NCBI GenBank assembly: GCA_029552125.1
Contig: JAKPEE010000098.1
Coordinates: forward strand, 1-42,696
Reading direction: 5' to 3'
Source: Bacillota bacterium
Lineage (GTDB): Bacteria; Bacillota; Dethiobacteria; DTU022
DNA: 42,696 nucleotides
Positions 30,667-39,488 of the stretch are shown piece after piece (the first letter of the stretch is position 1; every line of letters begins with the position of its first letter). Below the pieces are notes generated by a model. The model had not been told where the DNA came from and searched no databases. It worked only from the letters and a program-made list of their open reading frames with translations. A program made the translations under genes and the position numbers.

Positions 30667-30858
30667 GTGGATGTTCGCATGCGCGTCGAAAAATGCATTG
30701 AGAGCTTTCGCCGTTCGGCTGATGAGTTGCGCGCGGCGGCCCAGGAAACAGAAAACAGCCAGGCGAAAAATGCCTTTATCGAGTCGGCCCAGAAGGTGGA
30801 AGACTGCATCCAGCAATGCCAGACTGCGATTAACCAGTTTAAGGACAAGTCCTGGTGA
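30667..30858 (+). CDS. Small DUF1657-like protein
   Basis: 63 aa VDVRMRVEKCIESFRRSADELRAAAQETENSQAKNAFIESAQKVEDCIQQCQTAI; GTG start after ggaggagg. Confidence 0.65.
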   Translation: MDVRMRVEKCIESFRRSADELRAAAQETENSQAKNAFIESAQKVEDCIQQCQTAINQFKDKSW

Positions 30859-30867
30859 ACAAGAAAC

Positions 30868-30895
30868 CAGAATTCAGTATCCAGTATCCAGATTA
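30868..30895. repeat. Degenerate heptad array CAGAATT CAGTATC CAGTATC CAGATTA
   Basis: Four consecutive 7-mers starting with CAG. Confidence 0.6.
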
Positions 30896-30926
30896 AAAAC
30901 AAAACTGTTTTGTTCTGTTGCGTCAA

Positions 30927-30953
30927 GACGGTGCCAAAGCACCGTCTTTTTTT
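30927..30953 (+). terminator. Terminator GACGGTGC-CAAA-GCACCGTC-TTTTTTT
   Basis: Perfect 8-bp stem plus T7. Confidence 0.9.
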
Positions 30954-31022
30954 GGCAAGAAGCTTTTTCTGCGCCTGGAGGAGTAGTTTTTATTAGTAAG
31001 TTAGGATATAATAGGATTCAGT

Positions 31023-31064
31023 GATTCTGACTTCTGGATTCTGAATTCCCAATTCCGAATCCCG
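31023..31064. repeat. Degenerate heptad array GATTCTG ACTTCTG GATTCTG AATTCCC AATTCCG AATCCCG
   Basis: Six consecutive 7-mers; reverse complement matches the CAGAATT-type unit of 30868-30895. Confidence 0.6.
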
Positions 31065-31124
31065 CACTATTTTAACATAGTAGCTGTATGCCAGAATAAA
31101 TAAGACAGTATGGGAGTGCTGCTT

Positions 31125-32561
31125 ATGGTACGTGTTCGTTTTGCGCCCAGCCCCACGGGGGAGCTGCATATCGGTGGAGCCCGCACCGCTTTGTTTAATT
31201 ATTTATTTGCCCGGGCCAACGGCGGCGTGTTTATACTCAGGATCGATGACACCGACCAGGAGCGCTCCCGCCCCGAATATGCCGCCGCCTTGCTGGAAGC
31301 ACTGAAGTGGCTGGGGCTGGAATGGGATGAAGGGCCGTATTATCAATCAGAGCGTTTAAGTGAATATAACCGTGAAGCAGCCCGCCTGCTGGAAGAAGGG
31401 AAAGCGTACCATTGTTATTGCTCGCCTGAAGAGATCCAGGAGCAGCGAGAGGCGGCCCGCAAGGCCGGGAAACTGTTTCGCTACCCCGGCACCTGCCGGG
31501 ACCTGTCGAAAGATGAAATGAGAGCCTACGAAGCGGAGGGGCGGTCTCCGGTGATCCGCCTGCGCGTCCCTGAAAGCGGCAACACAGTTGTTGACGATAT
31601 TATCCGCGGCCGGGTAACCTTTGCCAACGACACCCTGGACGACTATATCATTGTCAAATCAAACGGGCTCCCCACCTACAACTTTGCCAGCGTGGTCGAT
31701 GACCACCTGCTGGGGATAACCCATGTCATCAGGGCCGAAGAGCATCTTTCCAATACACCGCGCCAGTTGCTATGCGCCACCGCCCTGGGTTACCGCCCGC
31801 CGCGCTACGCCCACGTACCCATGATCCTGGCCCCGGATCGCAGCAAATTGAGCAAACGCCACGGCGCCACCTCGGTGGAAGAATTCTGCTCCCAGGGTTA
31901 TCTGCCCGAAGCCCTGGTCAACTATATGGCCTTGCTGGGCTGGTCGCCGGGTGAAGAGGAGATCTTGACCCTGGAAGAGATGGCCAAAATATTTTCACTG
32001 GACCGAATCGGCAAAAACGCAGCCATTTACGACACGGTTAAATTAACCTGGATGAACGGGCACTATCTGATGCAGGCAGACCCGGCTTACCTCAGCAAGA
32101 CGGCCTACCCCTTCTTCGAGGCGGAAGGGTTGCTGAAAGGCCCTTTAAACGAATCTCAATGGGATTATTTAAGAACAGTTATTGAAACGGTGCGGGAACG
32201 GGTTAAAACGCTGGCCGAGCTGCCGGAAGCATGCCGCTATTTTTACGAAGATGACTTCGACTATGACCCCAAAGGGGTGCAAAAAATATTTACCAAAGAT
32301 GATACCGCTTTGCTGCTGCGCCAGGCGGCGGCCAGGCTCGCCCAGCTTGACCGCTTTGACTATGCTTCTACGGAAAGGGCCTACCACGATTTAAGTGCAG
32401 CGCTGGAGATATCCGCCGTTAAATTGATCCAGCCGTCCCGCCTGGCCCTGACCGGCCGGACCGGAGGACCGGAGCTATTTGCGATCATGGCTGTCCTGGG
32501 GAAAGAAAAAACTCTGCAGCGCCTGGAGAAAGCCGCCGCCTACATTGAAGCGGCACTATGA
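31125..32561 (+). CDS. gltX: Glutamyl-tRNA synthetase
   Basis: VRVRFAPSPTGELHIGGARTALFNYLFAR; DRSKLSKRHGATSVEEF (KMSKS-type). Confidence 0.97.
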   Translation: MVRVRFAPSPTGELHIGGARTALFNYLFARANGGVFILRIDDTDQERSRPEYAAALLEALKWLGLEWDEGPYYQSERLSEYNREAARLLEEGKAYHCYCSPEEIQEQREAARKAGKLFRYPGTCRDLSKDEMRAYEAEGRSPVIRLRVPESGNTVVDDIIRGRVTFANDTLDDYIIVKSNGLPTYNFASVVDDHLLGITHVIRAEEHLSNTPRQLLCATALGYRPPRYAHVPMILAPDRSKLSKRHGATSVEEFCSQGYLPEALVNYMALLGWSPGEEEILTLEEMAKIFSLDRIGKNAAIYDTVKLTWMNGHYLMQADPAYLSKTAYPFFEAEGLLKGPLNESQWDYLRTVIETVRERVKTLAELPEACRYFYEDDFDYDPKGVQKIFTKDDTALLLRQAAARLAQLDRFDYASTERAYHDLSAALEISAVKLIQPSRLALTGRTGGPELFAIMAVLGKEKTLQRLEKAAAYIEAAL

Positions 32562-32598
32562 CTCCGGCCAGCCGGCAAATAATCCTGGCACCAAAAAG

Positions 32599-32635
32599 GG
32601 GGCTGCCCAAATGACTTTAGGGGCAGCCCCTCTTT
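32599..32635. terminator. Hairpin between convergent gltX and glycosyltransferase genes
   Basis: GGGGCTGCCC...GGGCAGCCCC then TCTTTC; related to 3366-3399. Confidence 0.75.
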
Positions 32636-32699
32636 CATTAAAACCGGGGAGCTCTTAACGGGAACGGGTAGCCCCGGTAATCATAGCGCGCCTGATCCC

Positions 32700-33860
32700 T
32701 TAGCGTACCGCTGCCGGCCTGTTTTCAAGCAGTTCCCGGTACGACTCCAGCATCCGTTCGGCGCAATAGGAAGAAGAGAGGAGGGAGACGTTTTCCAGAG
32801 CTTTGCGGCTCATGGAACGGTGCAAATCCGGATTTTGCAAGATCTGTATAACCGCCTCAGTAAAAGAAGAGAGGGTAGGATCTGTCAGCAATCCGTCCTC
32901 TCCGTGCTGAACCGTTTCCGCCGGGCCGAAAGCGCGAATGGCCACCACGGGGAGGCCGGCAGCTTTCGCTTCGCCGATAACCAACCCCTGGGTCTCCGTC
33001 ACCGAGGGAAAAACGAAGAGATCGGCGCTGGCGTAGCAGTGGACAATTTTATTCCTGGGTAAAACTCCGGTAAAGATAACCTTCTCGCCAAGTCCCAGCT
33101 CCTGGCACATGTGGCGCAACTGCTCTTCCAGGGGGCCTTTTCCCACCAGAACCAGTTTCAGGTTGGGAATAACACGCTGCACCAGTTGAAATGATTTGAT
33201 TAAAAACACAACATTTTTTTCCTTGCCCAGGCGCCCCACGAAAAGTAGCACTTTTTCTCCCGGGCTGATTCCGAAATTTTCTTGCAGCCACAACGGATTG
33301 GCCCCCTTAAATTCTTCCAGATCCACTCCGGTGGGAATGGTTTTTATGGTTGCATTGACCCCAATATGGCGCAGATAATTCATCACCAGGCGGGAAGGGG
33401 CCACTACCAGGTCACAGCGGTTGCAGAAATCCCGCGCGATAATCTGCACCAGGCGGCGCGAGGCCTGTTGGGCTACGGGAAGGTAGTGGACATACTGGTC
33501 GTAGAGAGTGTGAAAAGTGAAAACCAGGGGCAGATGATAGCGTTTTGCCGCCCGGGCGCCCATTCTGCCCAGTAGAAAAGGGGAATGGACATGGATTATA
33601 TCCAGGCCGATACGGCGTATGGTTGAGCCCAGTTGCACCGAAATGGGTATGGGCAGGGCAAAATCGGGCATTGTCGGTGCCGGTATGGAGACAAAGCGAA
33701 ATACTTTTTCTTCGCGGGGATAATGCAGTAAAGGATAATCCGGGCCGAAGACAAAAACTTCATGGCCCCGGGCATTAAACTCCCGGGAAAACAGCTCAAT
33801 CGATCTCACTACACCGCTGGTATAGGGTCGAAAGCTATCTGTAAAAACCCCAATTTTCAC
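32700..33860 (-). CDS. Glycosyltransferase family 4
   Basis: MKIGVFTDSFRPYTSGVVRSIELFSREFNARGHEVFVFGP; VGRLGKEKNVVFLIKSFQLV; FPSVTETQGLVIGEAKAAGLPVVA. Confidence 0.93.
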   Translation of the reverse strand: MKIGVFTDSFRPYTSGVVRSIELFSREFNARGHEVFVFGPDYPLLHYPREEKVFRFVSIPAPTMPDFALPIPISVQLGSTIRRIGLDIIHVHSPFLLGRMGARAAKRYHLPLVFTFHTLYDQYVHYLPVAQQASRRLVQIIARDFCNRCDLVVAPSRLVMNYLRHIGVNATIKTIPTGVDLEEFKGANPLWLQENFGISPGEKVLLFVGRLGKEKNVVFLIKSFQLVQRVIPNLKLVLVGKGPLEEQLRHMCQELGLGEKVIFTGVLPRNKIVHCYASADLFVFPSVTETQGLVIGEAKAAGLPVVAIRAFGPAETVQHGEDGLLTDPTLSSFTEAVIQILQNPDLHRSMSRKALENVSLLSSSYCAERMLESYRELLENRPAAVR

Positions 33861-33952
33861 AGTTAATAACCTCCGTCTTTCAGGTGGGTGCAGTTGATTG
33901 CCTGAATACCTTAACCTAGTATTCCTTGAACTGTCTCCTTAATGAGTGGCAG

Positions 33953-35215
33953 TTACTGATTCTCTCCTGAAAATCCGTAATTTTCGACAACCGCGATCAT
34001 CTGGTTAGTGCTGCTTTGCATCTCCTGGAACTCTTCTTCGTTCAAGTTATACTGCTCCCGGCCGCGCTCAATCACTTCATCCACGGGCAGAATGCGATGC
34101 TGCCAGTGACGGTGCACCCAGCTAATCCGGTAGCCGGCATCGCTAATCACAGCTTCCCCGGTGGCCGTATCCTTCTGCAGCTCTACCTGAACCATGAGGC
34201 CGCACTGGACTCCGGGGCTGGGGATATAATTTGGAGGGCCGGGGCTGTAGTGCTGATTGGTGAAAAAGTTGCCCATGGAGTAGGCGACCAGGGCTTTCCG
34301 GCCGGCCCGCTCTCCTTCCTGGACAGTGATCCATTCCAGCGGCTGGATAATATGAACATGGCTGCCCAGGATCAAATCGGCGCCGGCCTCGATAATCTGC
34401 CGGGCCCGCTGGCGCTGAAAGTCCGTGGGGGTGGTCTGGTATTCGACAGGGCCCCAGTGCAGGAGCACCGCCACAATGTCGGCGCCGGCCGCGCGGGCGC
34501 GCTCAATTTCCTGCATTAAAGGAGAAATATCCTGCATGCCGGGTATAAAGTTAATGGCATACTCATGGCCTGCCGGTACCGGAATACCATTGGTTGTCTC
34601 CGTATAGGCCAGAAAAGCAACCTTAATGCCGTTTAAATCTTTAATCAGCGGGGTCTGCTGCTCCTCCGGGGAAAGATAAGTCCCCACATTCTCCAGGCCG
34701 GCGGCCCGCAAATTTTCAATGGTTGCTTGAAGCCCGCTTATACCCTTGTCCAGGGAGTGATTAGTGGCGGTGGCAAGCAGGTCAAAACCGGCATCTTTCA
34801 AATTGGCGGCCAGCTCTTCAGGTGTATTGAAGTTAGGATAATAAGAGTATCCTCGCTCCGCTCCGGCCAGGGTGGTTTCCAGAACGCCCACAGTTAAATC
34901 GGGCTCCATCAGGTACGGGGCGATAAAGTCGAAACTGGGGCGGAAATTGTAAGATACACTGCCGTCAGCATTGACAACCTGGGCCTGTTCTACCTGATAG
35001 CGATGGCCCATAATATCTCCCACCGCCAGGATCGTCGCGGAACGGATTTCGGGTTCCGGGTCGTCCTCATTTCCGCCGTTTTCATGGGCGGGCGGTGCGG
35101 TATGGTTATTTTCGTTATTTTCATTGGCGGGAGGGGGAGGGGAGAAAAGCGTTGTTCCGATCAGGGCCAGGACCACAGCAATGATGATAAGGCCTAATAG
35201 ATATCCCCGGCGCAC
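33953..35215 (-). CDS. CapA family (poly-gamma-glutamate synthesis-like) protein
   Basis: ATILAVGDIMGHRY; LATATNHSLDKGISGL; VAVLLHWGPVEYQTTPTDFQRQRARQIIEAGADLILGSHVHIIQPLE. Confidence 0.92.
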   Translation of the reverse strand: MRRGYLLGLIIIAVVLALIGTTLFSPPPPANENNENNHTAPPAHENGGNEDDPEPEIRSATILAVGDIMGHRYQVEQAQVVNADGSVSYNFRPSFDFIAPYLMEPDLTVGVLETTLAGAERGYSYYPNFNTPEELAANLKDAGFDLLATATNHSLDKGISGLQATIENLRAAGLENVGTYLSPEEQQTPLIKDLNGIKVAFLAYTETTNGIPVPAGHEYAINFIPGMQDISPLMQEIERARAAGADIVAVLLHWGPVEYQTTPTDFQRQRARQIIEAGADLILGSHVHIIQPLEWITVQEGERAGRKALVAYSMGNFFTNQHYSPGPPNYIPSPGVQCGLMVQVELQKDTATGEAVISDAGYRISWVHRHWQHRILPVDEVIERGREQYNLNEEEFQEMQSSTNQMIAVVENYGFSGENQ

Positions 35216-35484
35216 ATTATCAGCTCCTTTAACTTTAACACGTTATACATAGATTATAACATGCCCCCTTTGTTTTAGAAAGAAGTTCGCTACTGCCGGC
35301 GCCTACCGTTGCCAGGCAAGGAATAAGGGCAAGCATGTTGAAATTAGAACTAAAATAAGCGCCAATAAGCGCCTGTGTATGATGCAGGGATATTGCCAAT
35401 ATTTGTAGAATGTTTACGACGCCCTGGCGAATAGCAAAAATGCGAGCCTTAGCTGAAAGATTGAAGGGGGAGCCGGTTACAGTC

Positions 35485-35742
35485 ATGGAAATAACGGTGC
35501 AATATCAGGGATTAGCAGCCCGGCAGTCCGGCTGTGAGCGGGAAACTTTTATACTGCCTCAAACAGCTACGGCAACAGATCTTTTGCAGCAGGTACTGGC
35601 CCGCCATGAGCCTTTGCAGCGGTCCAGGAGAGCTCTTTTTATGGCTGTAAATAGTAAAATATTGCCCGCACCGGCCCGGCAGGAATACAGGCTCAAACCC
35701 GGCGATCAGGTTATAATTAGCATAAAAATCATCGGCGGTTAG
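35485..35742 (+). CDS. MoaD/ThiS-like ubiquitin-fold protein
   Basis: ~85 aa ending LKPGDQVIISIKIIGG; ATG 35485 (MEITVQYQG). C-terminal GG as in sulfur carriers. Confidence 0.7.
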   Translation: MEITVQYQGLAARQSGCERETFILPQTATATDLLQQVLARHEPLQRSRRALFMAVNSKILPAPARQEYRLKPGDQVIISIKIIGG

Positions 35743-35835
35743 ATCAATGAAGCCGCCACACTCCCGGGTACGCACCATGTTCTAAACAGATTCTTCTCCA
35801 CATAAATTAATAAAAAGAGTACCGGGGGTAGTAAA

Positions 35836-36102
35836 ATGGATCAGTTGACAGTGTACGGGGTAGCCTTGATACCGGTACTGGTCGGGTTAAATGAACTGTT
35901 AAAGCGCAGCGGCGTGCCGGCGCGATTTATCCCGCTCACAGCCATGGCGTTGGGTTACTTTTTTGCTTTTTACTTTCTGGCCCAGGGAGATTTTAAAAAA
36001 GGGCTGCTTTACGGTACAATACTGGGATTATCTTCCATGGGACTATTTTCCGGGGCTAAAAATACCATAGTGGCGGTGCAGCAGGTTTCCCGCAGAAAGT
36101 AA
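35836..36102 (+). CDS. Small two-TM membrane protein (possibly holin-like)
   Basis: 88 aa, two hydrophobic segments; SD gggggt upstream. Family not certain. Confidence 0.6.
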   Translation: MDQLTVYGVALIPVLVGLNELLKRSGVPARFIPLTAMALGYFFAFYFLAQGDFKKGLLYGTILGLSSMGLFSGAKNTIVAVQQVSRRK

Positions 36103-36144
36103 ACAAAAATTTTTCTAGTTTCTTCTCTTTTATGGTGCGGGTAA

Positions 36145-36161
36145 TTTTGCGTCAATGTCGC
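36145..36161. promoter_or_regulatory. Operator-like repeat copy 1: TTTTGCGTCAATGTCGC
   Basis: 14 of 17 identical to copy 2 at 36212-36228. Confidence 0.45.
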
Positions 36162-36211
36162 ATAATTGCCTGTAAGGGCATGCAGAAGGGCAAATGTGGT
36201 TATTAAGCCGA

Positions 36212-36228
36212 TTTTGCGTAATTGACGC
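36212..36228. promoter_or_regulatory. Operator-like repeat copy 2: TTTTGCGTAATTGACGC
   Basis: Contains GCGT-aattg-ACGC dyad; 41 nt upstream of the small HTH ORF. Confidence 0.45.
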
Positions 36229-36268
36229 TAAACGGGCCCGTTGAGGGACAGGCAGGAGGTGACGGCAG

Positions 36269-36442
36269 GTGGGCCGCTCAAAAATACCTGTGGATGTCGA
36301 TCGTCTTATTCAGCTCTACAGGCAGGGATATTCAACCAGGGATATTGCCAGAGTCGTGGACGTATCCCACGACACCGTTCTCCGGCGCCTCAAGGAAGCA
36401 GGGCAGCCGCTGCGCGCCTGGCGCCTGCCCGACGAAGATTAA
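36269..36442 (+). CDS. 57-aa helix-turn-helix protein (resolvase-type HTH), not in the supplied ORF track
   Basis: GTG start after aggaggtg; MGRSKIPVDVDRLIQLYRQGYSTRDIARVVDVSHDTVLRRLKEAGQPLRAWRLPDED*. Confidence 0.8.
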   Translation: MGRSKIPVDVDRLIQLYRQGYSTRDIARVVDVSHDTVLRRLKEAGQPLRAWRLPDED

Positions 36443-36841
36443 CGGGGGAGAAGCAAGTTTTTTCATTTGTTATCATCAGCTATGTAGAAAGTTATTAAGA
36501 TCTTTTTTAGTTCACATAAGATAGATTATCGGAAGTTATTTGTTGACATAAAATTGGACTTACTAAATAAAATTTTCGCGTTTATTCTCGTCACTTAAGC
36601 TCCTGCCCTCCTCCCTTTCACGGGGTGCTTACCTGTTTACATGTTTACAATTGCCGTCGTCTACCCCTTAAAAGATGGCGGTTAAATACCCGGACCTTAA
36701 GTTAATCGCTGCGATGCTAATGTATTCTTAGATAAAGCTAACGCTTAGCATCAAAATACCGGAGCAGCTACTATTGTAATTGCTTTTAGACGATTCCTGT
36801 GGTAAGATATGAAAAGATGAGAAATAAATGTAATTTATAGC

Positions 36842-37027
36842 TTGCTAGTTGAAAAAAGCAGCTTGCCATTTGAAAAAAGAAACATTATGTTTGATACTAC
36901 TGTTTTACCCGTTCCGGTGGATCTGTTAGTTTATACTGTTCCTGAATGGAAGCATAAATCAGAAGAAAAAGGTTTTATCACTGGAATTGGCCGTCATCTT
37001 GTATGGTTAATAGAGCCAACCCAATAA
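36842..37027 (+). pseudogene. Truncated nucleotidyltransferase-like C-terminal fragment
   Basis: LPFEKRNIMFDTTVLPVPVDLLVYTVPEWKHKSEEKGF...RHLVWLIEP resembles C-termini of NTP_transf_2 proteins; no N-terminal catalytic part upstream. Confidence 0.5.
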
Positions 37028-37147
37028 AGTGCCTCCCTCCTTCCATCCTCTTTAAGCTTTGCCTGATTCTAGCCATCATTCCCTGCCGTTTTTATTTCCT
37101 TAAATGTCCCGGAGTTTACATTTTACACAGAAAGGCTTAGAAAACAG

Positions 37148-37175
37148 TTGACAGCAACCTTAACTCTGGTATAAG
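37148..37175 (+). promoter_or_regulatory. Promoter TTGACA-16-TATAAG for the T-box-leuA transcript
   Basis: -35 at 37148-37153, -10 at 37170-37175 with TGG extension. Confidence 0.7.
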
Positions 37176-37199
37176 ATATTGCCTAAGTTAATATGATAC

Positions 37200-37449
37200 T
37201 AAAGGCCATGACCGGAACCAGTAGCTGGGAGAGCCTTTCGCAGAGAGCCGCCGACCGGTGCAAGGCGGCAGGGCGAACCCGGTGAACTCCTCCGGGAGCC
37301 GCCGGCTGAAATCACCGGCATGAGTGAGAGTAGGCTAGGCCGGAGACTTCCGTTAGCACAAAGAGTGGGCGGTAGAAGTCTTGCCGCCAAGAAGAGTGGT
37401 ACCGCGGAAAGCAGCAGCCTTTCGCCTCTTGGCGAAAGGCTTTTTATTT
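37200..37449 (+). promoter_or_regulatory. T-box leader, probable leucine (CTC) specifier
   Basis: T-box AGAGTGGTACCGCGG (37393-37407); terminator GCCTTTCGCC-TCTT-GGCGAAAGGC-TTTTT (37417-37449); stem I with GAA-CTC-CTCCGG at its 3' side. Confidence 0.9.
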
Positions 37450-37539
37450 GCATGCATCAAATATGCGGCTGGACGGGTGCGGCTTCCGCGGCCTCTCAGA
37501 GGAATAACATACTGTAATTTTTTAAGGAGGCGCTGAACC

Positions 37540-39090
37540 ATGTCTGAAGCAAAACAAAGCCAAGCGGAAAAAATTATGATCTTTGACAGCACCCTCCGGG
37601 ACGGCGAGCAGACCCCCGGTGCCCGGCTGAACCGGGATGAAAAACTGGAAGTGGCCCGCCAGCTGGCCCGCCTGGGAGTTGATGTTATCGAAGCCGGCTT
37701 TCCCGTCTCCTCACCGGGCGAGCTTAAAGCGGTGCGTGATATCGCGCGCCAGATCAAGGGGCCGGTGATCTGCGCCCTGGCCCGGGCGGTGCCCGGTGAC
37801 ATTGATGCCGCCTGGGAAGCGATCCGCGAAGCGGAGCGGCCCCGGCTACACGTGTTTCTGGGCGCCTCCGACATCCATATGCAGTATAAGCTGAAAAAAG
37901 ATCCGCGGCAGTTGCTGGAGCAGGCGGTGGAAGCGGTTAAATATGCCCGCCGCTACACCGCGGATGTGGAATATTCACCCGAGGATGCCACCCGGGCCCG
38001 GGAGGAATACCTTTACGAGCTCTTGGAAGCGGTAATCAAGGCCGGGGCCACGGTAATCAACATCCCCGATACCGTGGGCTACGCCCTGCCGCAAGAATTC
38101 GGGGCGTTAATCCGCAGGCTGAAGGAAAAAGTACCGGGCTTGGATCGCACGATTTTGAGCGTCCACTGCCACGATGACCTGGGCCTGGCGGTGGCCAATT
38201 CCCTGGCGGCCATAGAAAACGGGGCCCGCCAGGTCGAATGCAATATTAACGGCATCGGCGAACGCGCCGGCAACGCTGCCCTTGAAGAGATCGCCGTGGC
38301 CCTGCGTATCCGCCAAAACAGCCTCCCCTACTACACGGACCTCAATTTCAGTGAAATCTACCGCACCAGCCGCCTGGTGAGCAAGCTTACCGGAATCCCC
38401 ATTCCGGTTAACAAGGCGGTCATCGGCATCAATGCCTTTGCCCACTCCTCCGGCATTCACCAGGACGGGGTGCTGAAAAACAAGGAAACCTACGAGATAA
38501 TCGACGCCTCTCTGATCGGGGGCAAGGCGGCCCAGATGTTTTTAACGGCCCGCTCCGGCCGCCATGCGGTGCAGCACCAGCTCAAGCAGTTGGGCTTTGC
38601 CCTGGAGGGAGATCAACTGGAGATAATTTACAACCGCTTTCTGGAACTGGCCGACAAGAAAAAAGAAGTATACCCCGAAGACCTGGAGGCGCTGGTCCTG
38701 GAGCATCTTTCGGCGGCGGAGCCGACCTATCGCCTCGAGTACCTGCAGACAGTCAGCGGTACCAAGAGCATTCCCGCGGCGATGATCCGGCTGAAAAAGG
38801 ACGACGACACTATTCTTGAAGAGGCGGCCACCGGCAGCGGCCCGATCGACGCCTCCTACAACGCCATCAACAAAATAAGCGGCATGAATATTGTTCTGGA
38901 CAGCTACCGGCTCAACGCGTTGACGCACGGCCGCGACGCCCTGGGTGAGGTTAACGTAAAGATGTCTTATAACGGCAAAACCGTTACCGGCCGCGGCACC
39001 AGCACCGATATCATTGAAGCCAGCGTCAAAGCCTACCTTAACGGCCTGAACAAGATGTTGAAGCTGAACGGGAATGAAAACGGGAACTGA
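37540..39090 (+). CDS. leuA: 2-isopropylmalate synthase
   Basis: IMIFDSTLRDGEQTPGARL; VHCHDDLGLAVANSLAAIENGARQVECNINGIGERAGNAALEE; HSSGIHQDGVLKN; C-terminal regulatory domain. Confidence 0.95.
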   Translation: MSEAKQSQAEKIMIFDSTLRDGEQTPGARLNRDEKLEVARQLARLGVDVIEAGFPVSSPGELKAVRDIARQIKGPVICALARAVPGDIDAAWEAIREAERPRLHVFLGASDIHMQYKLKKDPRQLLEQAVEAVKYARRYTADVEYSPEDATRAREEYLYELLEAVIKAGATVINIPDTVGYALPQEFGALIRRLKEKVPGLDRTILSVHCHDDLGLAVANSLAAIENGARQVECNINGIGERAGNAALEEIAVALRIRQNSLPYYTDLNFSEIYRTSRLVSKLTGIPIPVNKAVIGINAFAHSSGIHQDGVLKNKETYEIIDASLIGGKAAQMFLTARSGRHAVQHQLKQLGFALEGDQLEIIYNRFLELADKKKEVYPEDLEALVLEHLSAAEPTYRLEYLQTVSGTKSIPAAMIRLKKDDDTILEEAATGSGPIDASYNAINKISGMNIVLDSYRLNALTHGRDALGEVNVKMSYNGKTVTGRGTSTDIIEASVKAYLNGLNKMLKLNGNENGN

Positions 39091-39164
39091 TAACCTTCTC
39101 CTCTCCCTATACAGAAATTAGTAGCCGGGAGAACCGGGAAAGCAGGCTTTGGGCGGTCTAAAGG

Positions 39165-39192
39165 AATCCAGAATTCAGAACCCATAAGCCAG
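39165..39192. repeat. Degenerate heptad array AATCCAG AATTCAG AACCCAT AAGCCAG
   Basis: Four 7-mers sharing AAnnCAG, related to arrays at 30868 and 31023. Confidence 0.55.
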
Positions 39193-39218
39193 AGAAAAAA
39201 AAAGTCAGGACTCCAATA

Positions 39219-39256
39219 CCCCCACCCTGCCCTCGCGGGGGAGGGCAGGGTGGGGG
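39219..39256. repeat. 16-bp perfect inverted repeat CCCCCACCCTGCCCTC-gcgggg-GAGGGCAGGGTGGGGG
   Basis: Perfect arms with 6-nt loop and no T-tract. Confidence 0.85.
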
Positions 39257-39281
39257 GCGCATGGATTAACTTCCCCAAAGT

Positions 39282-39488
39282 TTAAAGTTGTTCTTCTTCC
39301 ATTTCCCAGAAGCGGGGATAGGGATAGCGGTTGGGCGGGATTACCTCCTCCTCCCACTCCTCCTCTCCACTCTCCTCACTCTCTTCTACCGCTTCGTCTT
39401 CCGGCGCAGGGTCAATATGCTGGAAATGCTCAATCTTCCGCCCGTGCAAAATACCGTCAGCGCTCCAGGGTACCTTCACGCAGACCAA
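39282..39488 (-). CDS. Short acidic ORF, possible gene fragment
   Basis: VKVPWSADGILHGRKIEHFQHIDPAPEDEAVEESEESGEEEWEEEV...; no clear RBS. Confidence 0.3.
   Translation of the reverse strand: MVCVKVPWSADGILHGRKIEHFQHIDPAPEDEAVEESEESGEEEWEEEVIPPNRYPYPRFWEMEEEQL

Noticed and set aside
30868-31064. Heptad arrays considered as CRISPR
   Set aside because: Period is 7 bp with no spacers and no cas genes nearby; not a CRISPR architecture.
35235-35486. 83-aa minus-strand ORF between capA and the MoaD-like gene
   Set aside because: No RBS or motif; overlaps the start of a better-supported plus-strand gene.
35836-36102. Holin-like small membrane protein as evidence of prophage
   Set aside because: No lysin, capsid, portal, terminase or integrase genes anywhere in the window.
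36222-36524. 100-aa ORF overlapping the small HTH gene
   Set aside because: Different frame from the SD-supported HTH ORF; translation has no recognisable domain and contains out-of-frame HTH codons.
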